A DNA stretch of 16,028 nucleotides from Candidatus Doudnabacteria bacterium RIFCSPHIGHO2_02_FULL_46_11 (GCA_001779955.1 MFES01000025.1:19125-35152), one strand, 5' to 3'; positions 6,932 through 13,745 are shown, counted from the stretch's first letter. A program made the numbers and translations. Notes: a model not told the origin generated them from the sequence alone.

Positions 6932-7145
6932 GGAAAAAAAGATAAGCTATGAACCCGAGGCCGATATCTTGCGCGTCGAGATAGGCAAAGGCCATATTGA
7001 TTATGCTTCAGAAATCGGTAATATAAGTGTCCATTTTAATAAAAAAGGTATTCCGCTTTATCTTGAAATACTAGAAGCTACCAAATTTTTGAAAGAGTCA
7101 AAAAACGAACTTTCCAAGGCCGGCGTGCCTGAATTCGCGTTTTAA
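6918..7145 (+). CDS. DUF2283 family small protein
   Basis: 75 aa. The pattern ISYEPEADILRVEIGKG...SEIGNISVHFNKKGIPLYLEILEATKF matches DUF2283 (Y-x-P-E-A-D, then an E-x-x-x-x-I strand and a G-x-P-x-x-L-E-I-L-x-A ending). A strong GGGGAGG (6901-6907) sits ten bases before the ATG. DUF2283 genes are often found beside DUF4258 genes in arrangements like toxin-antitoxin pairs, and a DUF4258-like remnant overlaps its start. Biochemical function is not established. A terminator follows (7198-7218). Confidence 0.85.
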   Translation: MTKNKEKKISYEPEADILRVEIGKGHIDYASEIGNISVHFNKKGIPLYLEILEATKFLKESKNELSKAGVPEFAF

Positions 7146-7197
7146 AAAAATCGTCATCTCTAGCGGCTTTTCTAGGGATTGCTTAGTCCTTGACCCA

Positions 7198-7218
7198 GCC
7201 ACCGAAAGGTGGTATTTT
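7198..7218 (+). terminator. Intrinsic terminator after the DUF2283 gene
   Basis: CCACC and GGTGG enclose a GAAA tetraloop (7199-7212), with a G-U pair closing the base, followed by ATTTTTATTTG. It separates the DUF2283 gene from the composition-shifted gene behind it. Confidence 0.75.
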
Positions 7219-7262
7219 TATTTGTTCCCTTCCCATTCACACTCAGCTTAGAGGACACTGAG

Positions 7263-7595
7263 ATGAACGAACCGAACTGGAGAGAACAACGGAAGGCGAT
7301 GAGGTCACTGCCCGTCGAGCTAAGACTGCTGGCCGCCATCATCGTGGACAACGAACTGAGGCAGAGGCAAATCACTGGTACTGTGGGGGGCTCAATCGCC
7401 GACGTTGACCCCAATCTGACCGAGGAACAGGTGGTTGAAAGGTTTATGACCTTGATCGATTCAGCAACAGACAGGATTCTGGAAGATATCAGCGAATACC
7501 TGTCGGTGATGGGTGTGAGTGTGACTGAGGCACGAGATTTGCTATACACGGCACTACATCTAGGATTCCTCACGCATAGCCATATCCAGACGTGA
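7263..7595 (+). CDS. Hypothetical protein of atypical composition
   Basis: 110 aa from the ATG at 7263, chosen over an in-frame GTG at 7209 because GAGG (7251-7254) lies eight bases upstream and because the 7209 start overlaps the preceding terminator. The protein is acidic and mainly helical (MNEPNWREQRKAMRSLPVEL..., DPNLTEEQVVERFMTLIDSATDRILEDI), without membrane segments, signal peptide or cysteines. I do not recognise it. Codon use (many CTG, GAG, ATC, GCC) is richer in G+C than the genes on either side. It sits between a terminator (7198-7218) and a double hairpin (7621-7690), so it is a free-standing cassette. Recent transfer is possible. Confidence 0.6.
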   Translation: MNEPNWREQRKAMRSLPVELRLLAAIIVDNELRQRQITGTVGGSIADVDPNLTEEQVVERFMTLIDSATDRILEDISEYLSVMGVSVTEARDLLYTALHLGFLTHSHIQT

Positions 7596-7620
7596 TTCAT
7601 AGGAGGATCAGGAGGGCGGG

Positions 7621-7690
7621 GCCGACAGACTACATGTGGTCGGCAACTCCCCTTAAATCATCAAGTTATTGGTGAACTGAGGGGAGTTTT
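7621..7690 (+). terminator. Double hairpin terminator after the atypical gene
   Basis: The first hairpin pairs GCCGAC (7621-7626) with GTCGGC (7639-7644). The second pairs AACTCCCC (7645-7652) with GGGGAGTT (7681-7688), with an inner stem TCATCAA/TTGGTGA, and ends in TTTTG. Together they close the cassette before dedA. Confidence 0.65.
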
Positions 7691-7705
7691 GTTATCTTTA
7701 ACACT

Positions 7706-8401
7706 ATGAGCCGAGAAATTTTGAAAAAGCTGGCCTTGCCTGTTCTTTTTCTGCTTATTACCTTAAGCATTTTTTTAGTTTGGAAAATATTTGACCTGCC
7801 CGAGCAGGAAGAACTGCTTAATTCTGTGCAGCATTATTTTGATAAATACGGCTTAATCACGGTTTTTATCAGCGCTATTATTGAAGGCCTCCTGCTTATC
7901 GGCTGGTACTATCCGGGAAGCTTGGTAATTGTTCTTGGCGTTATTTTTGCCGGACAAAATTTGTGGAGAGTGATTGAGACCCTAACCTTGATTACTCTTG
8001 GCTTATATATCGGATACGTAATAAATTTCTTTGTGGGAAAATACGGCTGGTACAGATTACTTTTTAAATTCGGCCTGCGCGAACATTTAGAAAAATCGCA
8101 GGCCAAACTTATCAAAAATGGACCGGCGGCAATCTTCTTAAGCTTTTGGCATCCGGCCGCCGGCGCGCTTATCTCTACAGCCGCCGGTATTATCCAGTTC
8201 CCCCATTTGCGTTTCTTTGCCTTGGCCGCCATTGCCTTAACTATTTGGAACGCTCTTTGGGGAACCCTGGTTTACTTTATGGGTACAGCCGCCTTGAGCC
8301 TAATTGGGTTTAAATTTATTCTGGCGGTAATCCTGGCCTGGATTGCCTATACTCTTTATCTAAATAAAAAAACGCCTGAATCAGGGCGTTTCGAATTATA
8401 G
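7706..8401 (+). CDS. DedA/VTT-domain family membrane protein
   Basis: 231 aa, about six hydrophobic segments. The family pattern is visible: an N-terminal helix, YFDKYGLITVFISAIIEGLLLIGWYYPGS read in sections (re-entrant loop with E and the P-G), GYVINFFVGKYGWY (the G-x-x-x-G-Y-x-x-G-x-x-x-G region, about 108-125), and a second re-entrant loop with AAGIIQF before the final helices. DedA proteins are inner-membrane proteins linked to lipid flipping and envelope homeostasis. The ATG has no Shine-Dalgarno sequence; a weak -10 (TATCTT, 7693-7698) would give an almost leaderless transcript. The last codons overlap the terminator of the opposing chaperone cluster. Confidence 0.82.
   Translation: MSREILKKLALPVLFLLITLSIFLVWKIFDLPEQEELLNSVQHYFDKYGLITVFISAIIEGLLLIGWYYPGSLVIVLGVIFAGQNLWRVIETLTLITLGLYIGYVINFFVGKYGWYRLLFKFGLREHLEKSQAKLIKNGPAAIFLSFWHPAAGALISTAAGIIQFPHLRFFALAAIALTIWNALWGTLVYFMGTAALSLIGFKFILAVILAWIAYTLYLNKKTPESGRFEL
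8366..8391 (-). terminator. Intrinsic terminator of the chaperone cluster
   Basis: On the minus strand AAACGCC and GGCGTTT form a stem around an eight-base loop, followed by a run of T. It lies inside the last codons of dedA, so the opposing genes share this DNA. On the plus strand only TTT follows, so it mainly serves the minus strand. Confidence 0.75.
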
Positions 8402-8438
8402 AATTAATTATAGAATTAAATACGTATTTCAATACCGT

Positions 8439-8454
8439 CCTGCCGTCAGGCAGG
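8439..8454. repeat. GC-rich palindromic repeat (GTCA loop)
   Basis: CCTGCC and GGCAGG enclose the loop GTCA. The same GCC-GTCA-GGC core occurs inside the dnaK tail at 11908-11917. It lies just behind the stop codon of the minus-strand membrane gene. Confidence 0.6.
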
Positions 8455-8458
8455 CGTA

Positions 8459-9019
8459 CTAATTATCATCAAGCGGCCGGGTATATCGGTCGTTGTGCTC
8501 GCCAATCAGAATAATTAAAAGCGGCACGGTTAGCCAAAGGGCGTGCATCCAGGGTGTGGCAAACATCAGCGTGGCAAAACCGCTGACCTGCTTTAATAAA
8601 TCAGCGGGTAAAAGTGAGCCAACGCTCGATAGAAATCCGCCCATCTCAAGCGCGGCCAAAACCATCACCCCGTGCTTGTTGGAATGAATCCGAATATGGC
8701 GCTTGATAATTCTAATTAAAGAAACAAAAGCCACTAAAAAAACTACGCCAAAAACCAAAAACGAGAAAAAATCACCATCCTGAAATTTTGACAAACTACC
8801 GGCCGGAGAAAGCTTTAGATTCGCCATAATGCCCGAGACAGCCAAGCCGGCATAAGTAGATAGCAGTAAAATAGGCCCTTTTTTGCGGCCAACGGTAAAA
8901 GCGTAAACCAAGGCCGTGGTTACCCAAAGGCTGACAATAATAATATCTAAGCCCACATCCAAATTTTGCAGAAAAGAATATTTGGCGGGAATGGTTGTGG
9001 TTATAAGATCAGAGGGCAT
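8459..9019 (-). CDS. Hypothetical five-helix membrane protein
   Basis: 186 aa with hydrophobic helices near 22-43, 49-67, 84-103, 117-137 and 158-173. Short basic loops (GRKKG at 44-48; IKRHIRIHSNKHG at 105-117) suggest cytoplasmic faces. The N-terminus is outside or peripheral and the C-terminus is acidic (PLDDN). I do not recognise the family. It is last in the chaperone cluster but has its own possible promoter and is separated from dnaJ by an AT-rich repeat, so co-regulation with heat-shock genes is not certain. Confidence 0.65.
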   Translation of the reverse strand: MPSDLITTTIPAKYSFLQNLDVGLDIIIVSLWVTTALVYAFTVGRKKGPILLLSTYAGLAVSGIMANLKLSPAGSLSKFQDGDFFSFLVFGVVFLVAFVSLIRIIKRHIRIHSNKHGVMVLAALEMGGFLSSVGSLLPADLLKQVSGFATLMFATPWMHALWLTVPLLIILIGEHNDRYTRPLDDN

Positions 9020-9063
9020 GTCTTACTTTTATTTCTTTTTCGCAATTTATATATTACTTTTAT

Positions 9064-9093
9064 ATTATAGCACCTTTAATTTTACAATTTAAA
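9064..9093 (-). promoter_or_regulatory. Possible promoter of the five-helix membrane protein gene
   Basis: A perfect TATAAT on the minus strand (9064-9069) is preceded by an 18-bp spacer and TTTAAA (9088-9093, 4/6). The -35 reaches into the AT-rich repeat at 9091-9176, so the repeat may have contributed it. The sequence is AT-rich, so the match may be chance. Confidence 0.4.
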
Positions 9094-9176
9094 ATTTTCA
9101 ATTTTCAAACAATTTCTCAATGTTTTAAACATTAGAAAATTATGACATTGTTTAGAAATTATAAATTGAAAATTAA
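9091..9176. repeat. AT-rich palindromic element, copy A
   Basis: This 86-bp element begins AAAATTTTCAATTTTC and ends with the complement AAATTGAAAATT, giving a 12-bp terminal inverted repeat (AATTTTCAATTT). Its core contains the palindrome AATGTTTTAAACATT. Copy B (11671-11762), in reverse orientation, differs at only about six of 86 positions. The element starts at the dnaJ stop codon: that TAA (9173-9175) is part of the terminal repeat. Confidence 0.8.
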
Positions 9177-10261
9177 CTAAGTTCCTTCAGTTCTTCAAGT
9201 AATTTTTTTTGCTCGCGGGAAAGTTTCCTTGGAACTTCGACGTTGACCGTAACAAACTGGTCACCGCGGCCGGACCGATTCAGGCGCGGCATACCCAAGC
9301 TTCGCAACCGAAACACCGAACCGGACTGCGTACCGGCCGGAATTTTCAACTCCACCCTGCCCTCGACTGTGTCAGTCTCCATTTTTTCGCCCAGGGCGGC
9401 TCGGGGAAAAGATATGGTAACCTGTGAATAAATATCATCCCCCTCGCGCCGGAACCGAGGGTCGGGCTCGACAAAAACCCGCAAATACAAATCGCCGGGC
9501 GCACTGCCCAGGTAGCCTACCTCGCCCTCTCCGGCAATCCTAATGCGATTGCCATTATCAATGCCGGCCGGAATCTTTATCCGCACAGTTTTCGGACGTT
9601 TTTCCCGACCCGAACCACTACATTCTTTGCAGGGCTCCTCCGGCACCTTGCCCATACCCCCACAGCGGTCGCAGACCTGGGAAACGGCCATTGAACCAAA
9701 AATGGTGTTTTGAGTTGTTCTGATGCTACCCTGGCCATGACAACGCGGACAAGTTATAACCGACTTTCCCGGCTCGGCGCCGCTACCCTTACAGCGCAAA
9801 CAAGCGTCAAACTTGGTGATGGTAATTTCTTTTTCAACACCGTAAAAACTTTCGGTAAAAGTTATGCCGATGCGCGTTTCCACATCAATGCCGCGGTCAC
9901 GGGCAGCGCGCCTGCCTCGCCCGCCGCCAAAAACATCGGAAAAAATATCACCAAAATCGGCAAAGCCGCCAAACCCCTGAAAAATATCTTCAAAATCCTG
10001 AAAGCCTCCGCCTTGCGAGCCGCCGGCGCGAGAGCCTGCTGCAGCCGAACTAAAATCAGCATTGCCAAAACGGTCATATTGACTGCGCTTGTCGGCATTG
10101 CCGATTACCGAGTAGGCTTCGTTAACTTCCTTGAACCTTGCCTCATCTCCCTTGCCGGTGTCAGGATGATGCTGATGAGCCAGTTTGCGGTAAGCTTTCT
10201 TAACTTCATCAGGCGAAGCTGTACGCGGTACGCCTAAAATTTCATAATAATCTTTAGCCAT
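9173..10261 (-). CDS. dnaJ: Chaperone protein DnaJ (Hsp40)
   Basis: 362 aa, class I DnaJ. The J domain (1-70) carries HPD at 32-34, which stimulates DnaK ATPase. A Gly/Phe-rich linker follows (about 75-120). Four zinc-binding CxxCxGxG repeats have cysteine pairs at 154/157, 171/174, 197/200 and 211/214. The C-terminal substrate-binding domains run from about 220 to 340. Length is within the usual 360-380 range. It delivers substrates to the DnaK encoded in the same cluster. Two membrane or small genes separate it from dnaK, unlike the usual direct dnaK-dnaJ order. The leader contains a perfect 33-bp hairpin-forming palindrome 19 bases upstream of the ATG. The stop codon lies in an AT-rich repeat. 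Confidence 0.97.
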   Translation of the reverse strand: MAKDYYEILGVPRTASPDEVKKAYRKLAHQHHPDTGKGDEARFKEVNEAYSVIGNADKRSQYDRFGNADFSSAAAGSRAGGSQGGGFQDFEDIFQGFGGFADFGDIFSDVFGGGRGRRAARDRGIDVETRIGITFTESFYGVEKEITITKFDACLRCKGSGAEPGKSVITCPRCHGQGSIRTTQNTIFGSMAVSQVCDRCGGMGKVPEEPCKECSGSGREKRPKTVRIKIPAGIDNGNRIRIAGEGEVGYLGSAPGDLYLRVFVEPDPRFRREGDDIYSQVTISFPRAALGEKMETDTVEGRVELKIPAGTQSGSVFRLRSLGMPRLNRSGRGDQFVTVNVEVPRKLSREQKKLLEELKELS

Positions 10262-10279
10262 ACGTTATCGATTCTAATC

Positions 10280-10312
10280 CCAGTAGTGTCCGCCCTGGGC
10301 GGACACTACTGG
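10280..10312. repeat. Perfect 33-bp inverted repeat in the dnaJ leader
   Basis: Sixteen-base arms (CCAGTAGTGTCCGCCC and its complement) flank a single central base. Neither strand has a U-run behind it, so it is not a simple terminator. It lies 19-51 bases upstream of the dnaJ start and could pause transcription, stabilise a processed end or serve as a repeat insertion. Confidence 0.8.
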
Positions 10313-10320
10313 ACAGATAT

Positions 10321-10420
10321 ACTAATTGATACGAATGATACTAATGTAATGCCAATGCTGCTAATATGAGTTTCATTCGAATATTATTCGTATCATTAGC
10401 ACGCATTCGTATATTGGCAT
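10321..10420. repeat. ATACGAAT-type degenerate repeat with inverted arms
   Basis: GATACGAAT and GATACTAAT stand in tandem (10328-10345). ATTCGTAT recurs inverted at 10386-10393 and 10405-10412. ATGCCAAT (10349-10356) pairs with ATTGGCAT (10413-10420). Together they make an imperfect palindrome that fills the spacer between the seven-helix gene and the dnaJ leader. Confidence 0.5.
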
Positions 10421-10426
10421 CGCATA

Positions 10427-11365
10427 CTACCTTAGTTCCGGAGTTTCGACGATTACTGTCTTAGAGACCAAGCTTACAAAACCTGCGCGTACGGCTAACT
10501 TAAAGAAGAGGCCGCCCAAAAATCCTGAAAGCCCGACCATAACCGGAATTATAAAACGCAAAGACAGAAATAAAAGCAAGGCATATATGGCCGGAAGATA
10601 CGCTTCAATGGGAGCGAACAATTCGCGAATGCGGACTTCCACCACTCTCTTCAGCACCTCCATAATTTGCTCGTTGCCTTCGGCTTGTATGCCAAAAATA
10701 GAAAGCACTTGCTCGCGCAAAAAACTTAATTGCAATTCGGAAGATACGGCGCCGAGCTCGCCGCGATTAAAGCCCTGTGGGTCAAAATAATCTTCCCGAA
10801 CCAAAAATTCATCCAAGGTCATGCTCGGGCTGAAAGATTCAACTGATCTGGCCAAGAGAGGCCGCGCGCTCTTAACAGTAATGACCGAGATATTTTGGTA
10901 AAATCTATCAGGATTTTCAAGCATGCTTTCACGCACGGACAAATACACGTTTAACGAAGCAAGCAGGATAAACATTAGAAAAAACCAGTTCATGCCGCGC
11001 TTAACCGCATGATAATAAGAAAAGTGGAGGTTTTCTTCCTTATTTGCTCTTATCGAACGAAACATTCCGATAGAACCGACAATAGCTGCGCCGGCACCGA
11101 AAATTTGAACAACATCAAAAGGAAAAAATACCAAAGTCAGCAAGCTTATCGCTAGATAGACGGAATAAACCAACTTTTTATTTTCATAAAAAATCGCGGT
11201 CCAGGCCAGAGCATTGGCCGTAATTAGGAGTAAAAAAAGGACGGCGGCCCAATAAAACAAGTCGGCTGACTGCCTAAACGGCACGGCTAAAGCAAATAAG
11301 CTTGCCGTAAAAAGCAGAGAGCTTGAGATTAAAAAAATGTTGGCCTTTGTCTTTGGACTTAACAC
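10427..11365 (-). CDS. Hypothetical seven-helix membrane protein in the chaperone cluster
   Basis: 312 aa. Four hydrophobic helices near 9-29, 36-57, 65-82 and 84-103 are followed by a fifth at 125-143, a large soluble segment (about 145-250, with an NPDRFYQNISVITVKSARPL start and an amphipathic MEVLKRVVEVRIRELF end), and two close helices near 254-272 and 273-294. I do not recognise the family. It starts four bases after the stop of the DUF3467 gene, so the two are very likely co-translated. Its position between dnaK and dnaJ makes co-expression with the chaperones likely; a role in membrane stress is only a guess. Confidence 0.7.
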   Translation of the reverse strand: MLSPKTKANIFLISSSLLFTASLFALAVPFRQSADLFYWAAVLFLLLITANALAWTAIFYENKKLVYSVYLAISLLTLVFFPFDVVQIFGAGAAIVGSIGMFRSIRANKEENLHFSYYHAVKRGMNWFFLMFILLASLNVYLSVRESMLENPDRFYQNISVITVKSARPLLARSVESFSPSMTLDEFLVREDYFDPQGFNRGELGAVSSELQLSFLREQVLSIFGIQAEGNEQIMEVLKRVVEVRIRELFAPIEAYLPAIYALLLFLSLRFIIPVMVGLSGFLGGLFFKLAVRAGFVSLVSKTVIVETPELR

Positions 11366-11369
11366 CCTT

Positions 11370-11663
11370 TTAGTTTACCGTATAACTCATATCCTGTGGA
11401 GCGGGAGATTCCTGTATCTTCCCATTCTGGGCCTCGTATTTGCCGACATTTTCCTGAAGAGCGGCGATAATCCTTTTCACGTGGCCCGGACTTGTTACCA
11501 CCCGCGCATTAACCACGCCCTGGGGAGGAAACAAATTTATAAAATCCAGAATGAATTCCTCTTTAGTGTGCGAAACCTGCATGGCATTGGCGTACCGGCC
11601 TTTGAGAGTTGCGTCGTCTATTTTAATGGAAACCTGTTGGGCGGGCTGATTTTTTTCGGTCAT
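11370..11663 (-). CDS. DUF3467 family protein
   Basis: 97 aa. The pattern LKGRYANAMQVSHTKEEFILDF followed in sequence by INLFPP and VVTSPGHVKRIIAALQENVGKYE (given here in pieces) matches DUF3467: Y-A-N-x-x-x-V-x-H-T near the start, F-x-L-D-F, then a strand with SP-x-H and the helix ending L-x-x-N-x-x-x-Y-E. It is a small soluble protein without signal peptide or membrane helix. Its function is not known in any organism I can name. It lies behind dnaK after an AT-rich repeat and directly before a membrane protein gene (4-bp gap). Confidence 0.85.
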   Translation of the reverse strand: MTEKNQPAQQVSIKIDDATLKGRYANAMQVSHTKEEFILDFINLFPPQGVVNARVVTSPGHVKRIIAALQENVGKYEAQNGKIQESPAPQDMSYTVN

Positions 11664-11670
11664 AAACGAT

Positions 11671-11762
11671 TAATTTCTAATTTTCAATTTCTAATTTCTA
11701 AACAATGTTACAATTTTCTTATGTTTAAAACATTGAGAAATTGTTTAAAAATTGAAAATTTT
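11671..11762. repeat. AT-rich palindromic element, copy B (inverted relative to copy A)
   Basis: The reverse complement of this segment matches copy A (9091-9176) at about 80 of 86 positions, including the core CTCAATGTTTTAAACAT and both terminal repeats. It fills nearly all the space between the DUF3467 start and the dnaK terminator, and leaves the DUF3467 ATG without a good Shine-Dalgarno sequence. Confidence 0.8.
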
Positions 11763-11778
11763 TAGATTGTAAAATTTA

Positions 11779-11816
11779 AGGAAAATTCCGGTAAGATTAT
11801 TTACCGGGATTTTCCT
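11779..11816 (-). terminator. Hairpin at the 3' end of dnaK
   Basis: A 16-bp stem with one mismatch (AGGAAAATCCCGGTAA with TTACCGGAATTTTCCT on the minus strand) has the dnaK stop codon (11797-11799) in its loop. The tail is TAAATTTT, a modest U-run. It may cause partial termination, lowering expression of the genes behind dnaK. Confidence 0.6.
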
Positions 11817-13728
11817 GTTTAACTTCCTGGTACTCGGCGTCAACAGTTTTGTTTTCGCCGGCCGGCTGATCGTTTTGCGGCTCTTGAGGGTTGGGGGTTG
11901 CCTGCCCGCCGTCAGGCGCGGAGGCTTGAGTGTTTTGACTATACAACCCTTCGCCAATTTTCTGAATTTCACCAGATAAAGCATCCATCGCCGTCTTTAT
12001 GGCTTGAAGATCATTGCCGTCTTTGACCGCTTTGAGCGCAGAAACTTTTTCTTCAACCGCTTTCTTTTGTTCCTCGCTGACTTTTTCACCAGCATCTTTC
12101 AAAGTTCGCTCGGTTATGGCAATGACCTGGTCGGCCTGGTTGCGAGTTTCAATCAGCTCGCGCTTAGCCCTATCTTCAGCGGCGTTGGCTTCAGCCTCTT
12201 TCTTCATTCTTTCAATTTCTTCCTTGGAAAGATTGCTGGAACCCTGAATAGTTATGTGCTGGGATTTTCCGGTAGCCTGGTCTGAAGCTTTAACCGTGAG
12301 AATACCGTTGGCATCAATGTCAAAGCTAACGTCAATTTTAGGAACACCGCGCGGAGCCGGCATAATACCGTCCAGAATGAACCTTCCCAGAGACTTGTTG
12401 TCCGCGGCCATCGGCCGCTCACCCTGCAAAACATGGATATCAACCGAAGTCTGGCTATCGGCCGCAGTTGAAAAGGTCATGGTTTTAGAAGTGGGAATAG
12501 TGGTATTTCTCTCAATTTGCGGAGTACTAACGCCTCCCAAGGTCTCAACACCTAAGGTGAGCGGAGTAACGTCCAGCAGTAACACAGAGCGATCTTTAAA
12601 TTCGCCGCCAAGAATAGCCGCCTGAACGGCTGCGCCCTGGGCCACGGCTTCCATGGGGTCAATGCCGCGTTCCACTTTCTTGCCAATATAATCCTCGACA
12701 AATTTTTGAATGACCGGCATTCTAGTCGGGCCGCCGACCAGAATAATTTTGCTGATTTCGTTAACCGAAAGCTTGCTGTCGCGAAGAGCTTGCTCAACAG
12801 GACCCCTCATTCGATCAATCAAAGGCTTAACCTTTTCCTCAAGTTTGGTGCGTGTAATTTTCAACTGCAAGTGCTTAGGGCCGTTTTGGTCGGCGGTAAT
12901 GAAGGGCAGGTTAATGTCAGTTTCAAGTACGGTGGAAAGCTCGATTTTTGCCTTTTCCGCGGCCTCGCGCACGCGGTTTAAGGCTTGGGCGTCGCTTGAA
13001 ACATCGATTCCGGATTGAGATTTAAACTCGGAAACGATGAAATCCATAATGGCCTTATCCATATCCGTGCCGCCGAGCTTGGTATCGCCGGAAGTCGAGA
13101 TAACTTCAAAGGTAGCCTGCTTGCCCACCGAAGCCTCGGCGGAAGCAGGCCCGCCCCCATCAGCTGAAATATTCATGACAGTCACATCTAATGTACCGCC
13201 GCCCAAATCGAAAACTAAAATATTCTGTTCGCCGGAAAGCTTGTCCAAGCCGTAAGCCATGGCCGCGGCCGTGGGCTCATTTATGATACGAACCACGTCC
13301 AGGCCGGCAATCTCGCCGGCGTTTTTGGTTGCCTGCCTTTGGGCATCATCAAAATAAGCCGGCACGGTTATAACCACCTTGGCCACCGGCTGACCCAAAA
13401 AACTTTCCGCGTCTTTCTTAATCTTCTGCAAAATGAAAGCCGAAATCTGTTCCGGCGTGTACTCCTTGCCGTGCAAAGTAAACTTTTCCTTAGTGCCCAT
13501 CTTGCGCTTGACAGCCGCTACTGTTCCTTCCGGATTAGTTACCGCCTGCCGACGGGCTGGTTCGCCCACCAGCATTTGGCCGTCCTTCGTGACAGCCACA
13601 ACCGAAGGAAAAGCCTTGCCGGCCACGGTAGCGCCTTCAGCCGAAGGAATAATGGTTGGTTTGGCGCCTTCCAAAACCGCGGCCGCAGAATTTGACGTTC
13701 CTAAATCTATACCGATTATTTTAGACAT
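11797..13728 (-). CDS. dnaK: Chaperone protein DnaK (Hsp70)
   Basis: 643 aa. The ATPase domain begins IGIDLGTSNS (5-14; the usual GTTNS has Ser for Thr) and contains the phosphate-2 motif LVFDLGGGTLDVTV (171-184) and IILVGGPTRMP. The substrate-binding domain and helical lid follow, then a disordered tail ending EYQEVKQENPGK. Two in-frame palindromic inserts are visible in the DNA: residues 193-205 (GPASAEASVGKQA) in a surface loop of the ATPase domain, where E. coli DnaK has a shorter variable hairpin, and residues about 602-610 in the tail. The gene follows grpE after 17 AT-only bases, with no Shine-Dalgarno sequence. It is regulated with hrcA-grpE through CIRCE. Function as the main Hsp70 is firm. 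Confidence 0.97.
   Translation of the reverse strand: MSKIIGIDLGTSNSAAAVLEGAKPTIIPSAEGATVAGKAFPSVVAVTKDGQMLVGEPARRQAVTNPEGTVAAVKRKMGTKEKFTLHGKEYTPEQISAFILQKIKKDAESFLGQPVAKVVITVPAYFDDAQRQATKNAGEIAGLDVVRIINEPTAAAMAYGLDKLSGEQNILVFDLGGGTLDVTVMNISADGGGPASAEASVGKQATFEVISTSGDTKLGGTDMDKAIMDFIVSEFKSQSGIDVSSDAQALNRVREAAEKAKIELSTVLETDINLPFITADQNGPKHLQLKITRTKLEEKVKPLIDRMRGPVEQALRDSKLSVNEISKIILVGGPTRMPVIQKFVEDYIGKKVERGIDPMEAVAQGAAVQAAILGGEFKDRSVLLLDVTPLTLGVETLGGVSTPQIERNTTIPTSKTMTFSTAADSQTSVDIHVLQGERPMAADNKSLGRFILDGIMPAPRGVPKIDVSFDIDANGILTVKASDQATGKSQHITIQGSSNLSKEEIERMKKEAEANAAEDRAKRELIETRNQADQVIAITERTLKDAGEKVSEEQKKAVEEKVSALKAVKDGNDLQAIKTAMDALSGEIQKIGEGLYSQNTQASAPDGGQATPNPQEPQNDQPAGENKTVDAEYQEVKQENPGK
11900..11925. 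repeat. GC-rich palindrome inside the dnaK tail
   Basis: GCCTGCCCGCC and GGCGCGGAGGC pair at 9 of 11 positions around the loop GTCA, the same loop and inner stem as the intergenic repeat at 8439-8454. It encodes part of SAPDGGQA in the disordered tail, where an insertion should be harmless. Confidence 0.5.
13115..13150. repeat. GC-rich palindrome inserted in frame in the dnaK ATPase domain
   Basis: The segment starts GCCTGCTT, ends GAAGCAGGC and has the core CCGAAGCCTCGGCG (13128-13141), which is identical to the core of the intergenic repeat at 3298-3311. It encodes residues 193-205 of DnaK without breaking the frame. E. coli DnaK has only about IDEVDGEKTFEV at this loop. Confidence 0.7.
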
Positions 13729-13745
13729 ATAAATAAATTTATTAA

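Noticed and set aside
7172..7600. 142-codon minus-strand open frame
   Set aside because: It is the antisense shadow of the gene at 7263-7595, has no ribosome binding site, covers a terminator, and its translation has no family-like pattern.
9710..10237. 175-codon plus-strand open frame
   Set aside because: It lies wholly antisense to dnaJ, whose motifs are unmistakable; the frame stays open because of codon bias.
10396..10404. Half of a CIRCE site (TTAGCACGC) near dnaJ
   Set aside because: No second half-site nine bases on; a single half with a mismatch is expected by chance, and it lies in a repeat.
11797..13728. Antisense open frames across dnaK on the plus strand
   Set aside because: They are overlapping shadows without ribosome binding sites; dnaK is complete from start to stop.
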